Source: Burkholderia vietnamiensis LMG 10929
GTDB taxonomy: Bacteria; Pseudomonadota; Gammaproteobacteria; Burkholderiales; Burkholderiaceae
Reading direction: 5' to 3'
Assembly: GCF_000959445.1 (NCBI RefSeq)
Contig: NZ_CP009629.1
Location: forward strand, 38,621 to 102,620
DNA: 64,000 nucleotides
In this document: positions 7,076 to 15,700 of the stretch, piece by piece
How the letters are laid out: the number at the start of each line of letters is the position of its first letter
Numbering within the stretch: the stretch's first letter is position 1
Translations under genes and position numbers: made by a program
The notes under the pieces: generated by a model
What the model was told of the DNA's origin: nothing
Seen by the model: only the letters and a program-made list of their open reading frames with translations
Databases searched by the model: none

Positions 7076-10000
7076 ATGGACGCCGGCAGTTTCGGCGCCC
7101 TGCCCGCCTACGCGGAACTTCAGGTCGCCTCCGATTTTTCGTTCCTGCATGGCGCGTCGCGCGCGGAGGAATACGTCGCGCGCGCGGCGCAGCTCGGCTA
7201 CAGCGCGATCGCGATCACCGACGAGTGCTCGCTCGCCGGCGTCGTGCGCGCGCACGTCGAGGCGAAGGCAGCGAACATGGCGCTGATCATCGGCTCGCAC
7301 TTCCGGCTGACGGCTGCCGACGGCGCGCCCGCGCTCGCCTTCACTGCGCTGGCGATGAATCGCGACGGTTACGGCAACCTCTGCGAATTCATTTCGCTCG
7401 GTCGCATGCGCGGCAAGAAAGGCACGTACCGGCTCGCGCCACTCGATCTTGAACACCCGGAAGCGCCGTACACGCACCTGCGCGGCCTGCCCGACTGCAT
7501 CGCGATCCTGTCGCCCGACTTCCCAGCAAACGAGCAACGCCTTGACGCGCAGGTCGAATGGTTTGCGCGAGTGTTCGGCGATCGCGCATGGGTCGCGCTG
7601 ACGCTGCACGCACGCGCGATGGACGACATCCACCGCGGCGTGGTCGAGCGCGTCGCCGCGCGCCACGGCGTGCCGGTGGTGGCCACGAGCTGGCCCCTCA
7701 TGCACGTGCGATCGCGCAAACCGCTGCAGGACGTGCTGACGGGGATCCGGGTCGGCCGGCCGGTATCGGAGTGCGGGTACGAGCTCGCGCCGAACGCGGA
7801 GCGTCACCTGCGATCGCGTCTGCGGCTCGCCAACCTCTATCCCGCCGGCGCGCTCGAGGAAACCGTACGCGTCGCGCGGCGCTGCACGTTTTCGCTCGAC
7901 GACCTGAAGTACGAGTATCCGGATGAACTGGTACCGGCCGGCACCGATCCGGCGACGTACCTGCGCGAGCAGACCTACATCGGCGCGCGCCGGCGGTTTC
8001 CGGCCGGCATCCCGATCGACGTCCAGGCGCAGATCGAACACGAGCTGCAGCTGATCGCCGACCTAAAATACGAGGCGTATTTCCTGACCGTCTACGACAT
8101 CGTGCAGTTCGCGCGCGAGCAAGGCATCTTGTGCCAGGGACGCGGCTCGGCTGCGAACTCGTCCGTTTGCTACTGCCTCGGCGTGACCGAGGTCGACCCG
8201 TCGCGGCAATCGATGCTGTTCGAACGGTTCATCAGCAAGGAGCGCAACGAGCCGCCGGATATCGACGTCGATTTCGAGCATCAGCGTCGCGAAGAGGTCA
8301 TGCAGTACATCTACCGCAAGTACGGTCGCGATCGCGCAGCGCTGACGGCCGCCGTCACGACGTACCGGCCGCGCAGCGCGTTACGGGAAGCCGGCAAGGC
8401 GCTCGGCGTGGACCCGGCGATCGTCGATCGCGTCGCGAAGCAGCACCACTGGTTCGATTCGCGCGCGGATCTGCTGCAGCGGTTTTCCGAGGCTGGCCTC
8501 GACCCCGACGCGCCGCTGAATCAGCAGTGGGCCGCATTTGCCGCGCAGCTGCTCGGCTATCCACGTCACCTGTCGCAGCACTCGGGCGGCTTCGTGATCA
8601 GCCGCGGCAAGCTCACGCGGCTCGTACCGGTCGAAAACGCCGCGATGGAGGATCGCTCGATCATCCAGTGGGACAAGGACGACATCGAGGCGCTCGGCAT
8701 CCTGAAGATCGACGTCCTGGCGCTCGGCATGCTGTCGATGGTCCGCCGCGCGCTCGACATGATCTCGGAAAAGCGCGGCGAGACATTCGAGCTGCAGGAC
8801 ATTCCTGCCGAGGACAAGGCGACCTACGACATGCTGTGCGACGGCGACAGCATGGGCGTGTTCCAGGTGGAATCGCGCGCGCAGATGTCGATGCTGCCGC
8901 GCCTGCGGCCGCAGTGCTTCTACGACCTGGTGATCGAAGTCGCAATCGTGCGGCCGGGCCCGGTGCAAGGCGGAATGGTGCATCCGTTTCTGCGCCGGCG
9001 CCAAGGGCTGGAGCCCGTCACGTTTCCGTCGGAAGGCATGGAGAAGGCACTCGCGCGCACGCTCGGCGTGCCGATCTTTCAGGAGCAGGTGATGCAGGTC
9101 GCGATGCTGGCGGCCGGCTTCTCCGCCGGCGAGGCCGACCAGCTGCGCCGCGCAATGGCCGCCTGGAAACGCAAGGGCGGCTTGGAGCCGTACCACGAAC
9201 GTCTGGTGAGCGGCATGCTCGAGCGCGGCTACGACCGCGAGTTCGCCGAATCCATCTTCGCGCAGATCAAGGGCTTCGGCGAATACGGCTTCCCGGAAAG
9301 CCATGCGGCCAGCTTCGCGCTGCTCGTCTACTCGAGCGCCTGGCTGCGTCGGCACGAACCAGCCGTGTTCCTGGCCGCCCTGCTCAACAGCCAGCCGATG
9401 GGCTTCTACACGCCGTCGCAGCTGCTGCAGGACGCGCGGCGCCGCGGCGTTGAAGTGCTACCCGTCGATGTCAACGTTAGCACATGGGATTCAGCGCTCG
9501 AAGGGCCGGCGACGTCGGCGCCCGTGCGCCTCGGCTTCTCGCTGTTGCGCGGCATGCGCGAGGATGTCGCCGGCCGTATCGAGCTCGCACGTGCAGCGCG
9601 GCCCTTCGTCGACGTCGCGGACCTCGCGCGCCGCGCGCGGCTCGATCGGCACGACCTGCAGGTTCTCGCGCGTGCCAACGCCCTTTGCTCACTCACCGGC
9701 GGCCGACGCGCGGCGCTATGGCTCGCGGCCGCTGCAGTGCCTGATCGAGATCTGCTGCGCGGCACCGAACGCGACGACACGGTGCCGGCGCTGCCTCAAG
9801 CATCGGAGGGCCACGAGATCGTGACGGACTATCGCGCGATGGGCTTCACGCTCGGGCGGCATCCGCTCGCGCTGTTACGCGAGCGCCTGGCGCTCGATCG
9901 ACTGCAGTCGGCCGAGCAGCTCGCAACGCTGCGCAGCGGGCAGCTCGCGCGCGCGTGCGGACTGGTCACGGTACGCCAACGGCCGGGCACGGCGAACGGT

Positions 10001-10222
10001 GTCCTATTCATGACGCTTGAGGACGAGACGGGCCAGGTGAACGTGATTCTCTGGCCCGGACTGCTGGAGAAGTTTCGGAAGGAAGCGCTCGGCGCCGCAT
10101 TGCTCGCCGTGTACGGTGTGTGGCAGGCGGAAGGGAAAGTGCGGCACCTGATCGCGAGCAAACTCGTCGACAGGACCGAGTTGCTTGGTGCGCTGCCGAC
10201 GACGTCACGGGAGTTTTGCTGA
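7076..10222 (+). CDS. dnaE2: error-prone DNA polymerase III alpha subunit DnaE2 (ImuC)
   Basis: A 1048-residue C-family polymerase, the catalytic part of the SOS mutasome. The N-terminal PHP domain is visible (YAELQVASDFSFLHGASRAEE, AIAITDECSLAGVVRAH). The palm carries PPDIDVDFEHQRREEV at about 394-408 with the metal-binding aspartates, and KIDVLALGMLSM about 150 residues later. The C-terminal OB fold is ACGLVTVRQRPGTANG with LEDETGQVNVILWP. Length matches DnaE2 and is shorter than DnaE1. GGGTGA lies before the ATG. The frame is complete, so the polymerase is intact even though imuA/imuB are disturbed upstream. Confidence 0.96.
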   Translation: MDAGSFGALPAYAELQVASDFSFLHGASRAEEYVARAAQLGYSAIAITDECSLAGVVRAHVEAKAANMALIIGSHFRLTAADGAPALAFTALAMNRDGYGNLCEFISLGRMRGKKGTYRLAPLDLEHPEAPYTHLRGLPDCIAILSPDFPANEQRLDAQVEWFARVFGDRAWVALTLHARAMDDIHRGVVERVAARHGVPVVATSWPLMHVRSRKPLQDVLTGIRVGRPVSECGYELAPNAERHLRSRLRLANLYPAGALEETVRVARRCTFSLDDLKYEYPDELVPAGTDPATYLREQTYIGARRRFPAGIPIDVQAQIEHELQLIADLKYEAYFLTVYDIVQFAREQGILCQGRGSAANSSVCYCLGVTEVDPSRQSMLFERFISKERNEPPDIDVDFEHQRREEVMQYIYRKYGRDRAALTAAVTTYRPRSALREAGKALGVDPAIVDRVAKQHHWFDSRADLLQRFSEAGLDPDAPLNQQWAAFAAQLLGYPRHLSQHSGGFVISRGKLTRLVPVENAAMEDRSIIQWDKDDIEALGILKIDVLALGMLSMVRRALDMISEKRGETFELQDIPAEDKATYDMLCDGDSMGVFQVESRAQMSMLPRLRPQCFYDLVIEVAIVRPGPVQGGMVHPFLRRRQGLEPVTFPSEGMEKALARTLGVPIFQEQVMQVAMLAAGFSAGEADQLRRAMAAWKRKGGLEPYHERLVSGMLERGYDREFAESIFAQIKGFGEYGFPESHAASFALLVYSSAWLRRHEPAVFLAALLNSQPMGFYTPSQLLQDARRRGVEVLPVDVNVSTWDSALEGPATSAPVRLGFSLLRGMREDVAGRIELARAARPFVDVADLARRARLDRHDLQVLARANALCSLTGGRRAALWLAAAAVPDRDLLRGTERDDTVPALPQASEGHEIVTDYRAMGFTLGRHPLALLRERLALDRLQSAEQLATLRSGQLARACGLVTVRQRPGTANGVLFMTLEDETGQVNVILWPGLLEKFRKEALGAALLAVYGVWQAEGKVRHLIASKLVDRTELLGALPTTSREFC

Positions 10223-10245
10223 ATTTTTTGGCCGTCGCCGCTTTT

Positions 10246-10488
10246 CTAGGAACCTGCATCCTGCCCTACGGGAGGCGCTGCAAACTGCAAACCGTCGCCG
10301 ACGGAGTTCGTTCCCCCGTCGTATGAACCAAGCGGCCCCGCCCCGGCGATCGTCTGCCGTGCGGCGACATGAATCGCCAATTTACAGAATTCCGATGGCT
10401 CGATCTTTGCCAATCGGGACGCCTGCACCATTGCGGCGAAATCGTTCGGATGGAACGACAGATCTAGCTTTGGGGCTCCGTTATTCAT
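10246..10488 (-). CDS. small putative ribbon-helix-helix protein, 80 aa
   Basis: Residues 7-45 (KLDLSFHPNDFAAMVQASRL then IEPSEFCKLAIHVAARQTI) fit a beta strand followed by two helices, the pattern of RHH/DUF1778-like DNA-binding proteins and antitoxins. The remaining tail is Gly/Pro-rich and looks unstructured. Upstream, CAACGT-GA-ACGTTG (10516-10529) is a small dyad that could be an autoregulatory site. No toxin partner is adjacent. Reading as a regulator is inference from the pattern. Confidence 0.5.
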   Translation of the reverse strand: MNNGAPKLDLSFHPNDFAAMVQASRLAKIEPSEFCKLAIHVAARQTIAGAGPLGSYDGGTNSVGDGLQFAAPPVGQDAGS

Positions 10489-10585
10489 CAGACTCTCGTA
10501 TGTTAGTTATCCTGACAACGTGAACGTTGAACCGTGGCTCCCGCATTGAGCACCAATCTTGCGGCGCATTCAGCACGGGGCCATG

Positions 10586-10759
10586 TTAGTCGATGGAAAG
10601 TTGATGCCGGAGCCGCGCGTCAAGCACACACCAGTCGAACCCGCGCTCGCACTTGCCGCACCAAAGCGGCTGTGCAGACTTGCCGCGCCGGGTGGGCTGG
10701 ATCAACGGCCTACTGCACTCTGGGCAGGTCAGGCCCGCTTTGCGATTGTTGTCGAACAT
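10586..10759 (-). CDS. 57-aa zinc-ribbon protein
   Basis: A short gene with a textbook CGGAGG site 4-5 bases before the ATG at 10759. The protein reads MFDNNRKAGLTCPECSRPLI then PLWCGKCERGFDWCVLDARL and ends RHQLSID. Two CxxC pairs (residues 12/15 and 34/37) form a likely zinc ribbon. It follows the terminator of the DUF1173 gene, so it has its own promoter or is fed by read-through. Function unknown; such proteins often bind nucleic acid. Confidence 0.65.
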   Translation of the reverse strand: MFDNNRKAGLTCPECSRPLIQPTRRGKSAQPLWCGKCERGFDWCVLDARLRHQLSID

Positions 10760-10770
10760 GATGCCTCCGG

Positions 10771-10838
10771 AAAAAAGCCGACCGCACGAGGCGGTCGGTC
10801 AAAGCACTTCGGCAAAATCCGAGGGCCGAGCCGAAGTG
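10771..10838 (-). terminator. Rho-independent terminator and second hairpin after the DUF1173 gene
   Basis: On the minus strand an 8-bp stem CCGACCGC/GCGGTCGG (10778-10785, 10791-10798; loop of 5) is followed by a run of six T. A second stem with 9-bp arms CACTTCGGC (10805-10813) and GCCGAAGTG (10830-10838) lies just upstream. The pair ends transcription coming from the gene at 10899-12104. Confidence 0.8.
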
Positions 10839-10898
10839 AAAACGGATGCGGTTTCGTGAAACTCAGTTGAACTAGGCCGAGCTACGTCCCGCGGAGGG

Positions 10899-12104
10899 TT
10901 ACTGTTGGCTGCTCGACGGTGCCGGCACATCGGGCATGTCTGCGCCCGTATCCCATTGCCACGACTTGAGGTTGCTGCCTTCTTGAAGCTCCCGCAGCTC
11001 CTTCCGGTATTGGTCGCTCGCTCCGTACGGAAGGACGTACATCGCCACCGGCTCAGCTGTGTCGGACAACACGACGCTTGCCAGCGGATTGGTCGACGGC
11101 AGGTTGTAACGCAGCCCCTTCACGAATCGACGTTTCTGGTTTGTCAGGTTGTCCACCAGCATTCGTTCGTCGATACTCTCGAACGGAATCCAGTTTTCGT
11201 TCACTAGCATGAGCGAGGCCTCCTCAATGGACGCGACGCCTGCACCACTCACGCTGAACGTTGCCACTACGAGAAGATGCGAGTTTTCGTTGCCGCTCCA
11301 AAGCGCCAACTCATGTTCGAAGCGTTTCAGCATTCGCTTGTACACGTCATCGTTCATCATGAAATGAGCGTCGGCCAAGTGCTTAACGACGAGTTTTTTG
11401 CCAAACCGCGCGTCGCCAAGTTCCTTCACTTCGCCGACAAGCAGCATGAGTCGCCGCGTTGCGCCTTCCGATTTCGCGAGCGCGTTGAAGACAGTGAGGC
11501 GCCGCCGCGTGATCTCGTCTTTTTTCTCGAGCGAAAACGACTCCGGAATGTAGAGCATGTCCGATAGAGAACTACCCTTCGCCATCTTGTCGGAGGCCGC
11601 CTGCATCAGATACTTACGTACTACCCACCAACTGCGCTTGCCTGCCATTGCAGGCGACCAACGGGTTAAGCCGGCTTCGTCGTAGAGAAAATGCAGTGTG
11701 CCTCGCAACGTCAGCTTCTTGCCGTCGGTTTTCACGGAGTCGTGTTCGGCACCGCCCTGAACCGGTGCCGCGCGTGCTCCGTTTTTCGTGAGCGCGAAGT
11801 CGAACTTCAGCGTGGTAACACCATCTTCGAGATTGGTCTGGATTGCCCCGCCCATAACTTCACCGAGCCCAGATAGCTCAGCGGGCGGCTCGTACGAGTC
11901 GCAGGATGTCGCGTGCGCAGAGCCGGTATGAGGCATTCGCTTGATGACGTAGTGCTTGCCGAGCTTTGCAATGTACATTTCGACGCCACCGGATTTGCAC
12001 ATGCAGAGCGGCCGGTTGGGCGAGCCGTATACGGCGGCCAGGGCATCGTTCAATCGCGTATCGTCCGCGCCGTAAGACTTGTCGCCGATCTTGTACGTGG
12101 TCAT
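10899..12104 (-). CDS. DUF1173 family protein
   Basis: A 401-residue protein with the DUF1173 N-terminus: RPLCMCKSGGVEMYIAKLG, then YVIKRMPHTGSAHATSCDSY, where three Cys and a His suggest a metal site. DUF1173 proteins occur mainly on conjugative plasmids and integrative elements and have no known function. An AAGGA site lies 8 bases before the ATG. The AT-rich promoter contains the GATATCAT motif (12153-12160) recurring at other promoters of this element. A terminator follows at 10771-10798, so it seems to be the last gene of its transcript. The C-terminus is Pro/Ser/Gln-rich. Confidence 0.82.
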   Translation of the reverse strand: MTTYKIGDKSYGADDTRLNDALAAVYGSPNRPLCMCKSGGVEMYIAKLGKHYVIKRMPHTGSAHATSCDSYEPPAELSGLGEVMGGAIQTNLEDGVTTLKFDFALTKNGARAAPVQGGAEHDSVKTDGKKLTLRGTLHFLYDEAGLTRWSPAMAGKRSWWVVRKYLMQAASDKMAKGSSLSDMLYIPESFSLEKKDEITRRRLTVFNALAKSEGATRRLMLLVGEVKELGDARFGKKLVVKHLADAHFMMNDDVYKRMLKRFEHELALWSGNENSHLLVVATFSVSGAGVASIEEASLMLVNENWIPFESIDERMLVDNLTNQKRRFVKGLRYNLPSTNPLASVVLSDTAEPVAMYVLPYGASDQYRKELRELQEGSNLKSWQWDTGADMPDVPAPSSSQQ

Positions 12105-12161
12105 GGACCGATTCCTTCATTCAAAGTGTGTGCGCTGCAATCGTAATATAAAGATATCATA

Positions 12162-12362
12162 TTAGAGATTCGGCCACGTTCTGTCATCGCTGTTCGTCGT
12201 TACGCCGACCGGGCCGCAAGTCTGCCGTGTCCGGTCGTCCAACTCGATCATCACGGCCATGAACTCGAAGAACTCGTCCTGCGGCAGGGCATCGAGCCAG
12301 TCGCCGTATTCGCTTTCTGGCATCGCATAGAACGCTTCACCCATCGCAGTAATCTTCGTCAT
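12162..12362 (-). CDS. unknown small acidic protein, 66 aa
   Basis: Starting at the ATG at 12362 (AGGA about 9 bases upstream) gives MTKITAMGEAFYAMPESEYG, then WLDALPQDEFFEFMAVMIEL. The acidic, aromatic composition looks like a genuine small protein. The same frame is open upstream into the methylase remnant, but the sequence between the two shows no methylase similarity, so I treat them separately. No family recognised. Confidence 0.45.
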   Translation of the reverse strand: MTKITAMGEAFYAMPESEYGDWLDALPQDEFFEFMAVMIELDDRTRQTCGPVGVTTNSDDRTWPNL

Positions 12363-12470
12363 GGCGCGATCCTGCGCATCTTGATCGAATCTCGCTGCTG
12401 GCAGTGCAGCGACGGGCCTGATGGACGCCTCATTCGCCGCGGGTCTACGTCTCGGTCGAAACCCCGTAAT

Positions 12471-12629
12471 GCCCTTTCCGGTTGAACCGGAGCCCATGAA
12501 TGGATCGAGCACCAGACCACCAGGAGGCGTCACCAGTTGGCACAGGTGCGCCATCAAGTCCGTCGGCTCGACACATGGATGCAGGTTCCGCGCACTTTTT
12601 CTTGTACGTGTGTTTGCTGTCGCGGACAC
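12471..12629 (-). pseudogene. fragment of a site-specific DNA methyltransferase
   Basis: Only about 53 codons remain. They contain HPCVEPTDLMAHLCQLVTPP and GGLVLDPFMGSGSTGKG, the target-recognition-proximal region and AdoMet-binding motif I (DPFMGSGST) of beta-class N4/N6 methyltransferases. Both the upstream catalytic motif IV and the C-terminal end are missing. Downstream the frame becomes basic and low-complexity. This looks like a relic left by deletion. It cannot encode a working enzyme. Confidence 0.75.
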
Positions 12630-12733
12630 TGTTCGGAAACAGTTTGCGGATTGCGCCGCGGCCGAATCGCGATGCTAGGTGAAAAAGTAGGCGCGCGTGG
12701 AACCAGCACGCGCGCCCGTACCGGCCAGAGAAG

Positions 12734-15700
12734 TTAGCGCTCGATGCCCGCGGCGCTTTCGTGGCCACGAACGACCGCGTGCCCTGCTCGATAGCTCAGC
12801 CTCACATAGTCGCCGACCTTTACTGGCGCCGTCATCACCATGTCGCCACGATGATGAAGGATGCCTTTGCCGACGCCAGCGTCCTGCACGAGGTAGTGGT
12901 CCGTCTGACCAACTATGCGTCCGGCATACGCACCGCCATCGCGCTGCGCGAACTCCGGCATGAGTCCCAGCTCGGTCACCTTGGACATCGCCAGCGCCTT
13001 GAACTGCAACACCGACTCGGCGGCGTCCAGCATTTCCTCGCTCGCGAACCGTTTACCAGGTGCCGTCGCCACGGCCGCCGCGAGGTCCGCGTCGGATTTG
13101 ATGCGCTCGATCAAGCCCGCATGCACATCGCGCCCACCCTCCCATTCGAACAGCGCTTCGTGGCCGCGATTGAAGATATCGGCCGTGCGCAGAGGCTCAT
13201 GCGCACCACGCAGATAGTCCTGCGCCGCCTTGTCGATCGACTCTCGAACCTCGGTCGCATATGCCTGTTCGCGCGCAGCGCGCTCCGCCATGTCCGGGTC
13301 AACAGCTGAGAACAGATCGCCATCACGCCCACCCATAGATTCGAGCGTCGCAGGCTCCCACGTCGACACGTAGGCCGGGTCGTCCTGCATCTTCCGCAAC
13401 TCGGTCATAACGTCCGCATTGTTCTTGCGCAGCAGCTCGAGTTCCACCAATTGCACAAACGGCTTCGTCAGTTCCTGCCGCACCTTCTCCAGCTCGACAT
13501 GCTCAGCTTCGTTGTTTTCGATCGTATAAGCGATATCACTCTCAATGCCGTTCAGCGCATTGTCCATGCGCTGAATGAATCCGGTGACGCTGAACTTGTC
13601 GTCTCGCGAATAGACCAGATTACCTGGTACGTACACGCGCGAGCCTTTCAACGCAAACTGGACGTGACGTGCATCGGCGGTTGCCGTGACCTTGAAACCA
13701 CGGTACTCGCCGATATGCACAACCTGCGCTTTGTCGCCCAGGTGCTTCGCGCGCCCCTCAATCGCGCGCTGCATGCCGGACAGTATCGACTCCATCAGGT
13801 GCTCCTTCGAGTCGGCGTCGAACACATTGGCGCCGACCTTCATCTTCCATTCGTCGGACGTATTAGTGTCGCGAAGCACGACATCCTTCCGAAAGTCGGT
13901 CAGCACGCGCTCTGCACGATCATCGGCCAGCGCTAGCCACTCCACGCGATTTTCGAGCGAGTGCCGGTTACGCTTATAGTTCGCATGCAGCGCTTCCATC
14001 TTTTTTAAATCCGCCGACAACTGCACCTGCAGGAAAATCAGCGGATTCCCGGTCGCCGCTGCTTTCATCTCGGCCGCGTTCGCCGCTTCGCCGGCAACGT
14101 CCTCAATCACGCGCGATAGGCCATCGCCCTTGCGGAACTGCTCGATCGCCCGCGCCTTGTATTCGATTGTCTGCCACATGCGGGCATCGTAGGTTTGCTT
14201 CGTGGCGTAGCGCAAAAGCTCAATCTCGAATCCGTCCGGGTCTTCTGCGTACAGCAGGTTACCCTGGCGAACGATGCGCCCCTCGCGCTGCTCCAGATCG
14301 CGCGGACGCCACGGCGCATCGAGATTGTGCTCGGCCACGAGCAGCGCCTGAACGTTCGTGCCGGCACCCATCTTCGACGTCGACCCCAGTAGAAAACGCA
14401 CGTCGCCGCGGCGAACTTGCTCAAACAGCTTCGCGCGCTGCAGGTCTGTCTTCGCTTCGTGAATGAAGCGGATTTCTTCGGCAGGGATGCCGCGCGCAAT
14501 CAGCTTCTCCCTAATATCGTCATATACGGAGAACTTGCCGCTGCCACGACTCGTCAGCAGCTCATCCATCGACACTTCCTGCTCTTCGTCCGGCCCGTCT
14601 TCGCCCTGGCCGTCGTTCTCCGCATCCTGCACAACCGCGCCGACAGTAACTGGCTTCGGGGGACCCTTCGGCGTCGACAGGTCGCAGAACACAAGCTGCG
14701 TGCCGCGCTTGTGCGACCATGCGTTATAGATGCGGACCATTTCATCAACAGCCACATTGGTTTTACTACCCTCGAAGTCTGGCGCATCAGGATCGATCAA
14801 GCGAAAATCCAGCCCTGCCTTACGCGCATCGTTCGTGATCTTCAGCGGATTGTCCTTGCTGGGATCGCGCGGCAGATTCTCCATGCGGTGAATAATCGAT
14901 CCCGGTGTCCAATCGGTGATGACCCCGCCGTCTTCGCGCCGAATCTCGTTACCTTCGCTGTCCAGCACGGGCATCTGCTCGCCCATGTAACGCGCCTGCA
15001 ACGGCGAGCGATCGACTACGACGATCTGCGGCTTGCCGCCCTTGATCTTCGGGACCGGGAATCGCGTGCCGCGTTCGGCCGCCTGACGTTCAAGATCCTC
15101 GCGCGTCACGACGTCCGCGAACGATCGATACAGTGCCTGCAGCTCCGGCACGTTTTGGAACTTCGCGAAGCGTGAATTGAGTCGATAGTTCACCCCCGTC
15201 GCGTCCAGCTCCCAGCCTGTCACAACCTGGCCGAACGTGCTGGCCCACGCGTCGAAGTGATGGATGCCGCGCGACTTCAGCTCGTCGTACTGCATGTACC
15301 GCTGCATCGTATAGATTTCGGCGATAGTGTTCGCGACCGGAGTGCCGGTTGCGAAGTACACGCCGCGCCCGCCGTGTTCCGACTGGAGGTAGCGCGCCTT
15401 GACGAATAGGTCGAACGCCTTGTCTGAGCCCTGCAGGTTGCCGAGGCCCGCGACGCCTGACAGAGAGGTCGTAATGAACAGGTTTTTGAACTCATCAGCC
15501 TCGTCCACGAACAGCGCGTCGACGCCCAGTTCGTCGAACGTCACGACACGATCCTTGGCGCCTGTTTCAGCTGCGCGCTTCAGCTTCGCTTCCATGCGAT
15601 CGCGCGCTTTCTCCATCTGCTTGATCGTCAGGCGGTCGCCCTTCTCCGACTTGATCTGGATGATTGCGTCGGTCAGGTCATCGATCTGCTCGTTCAGAAT

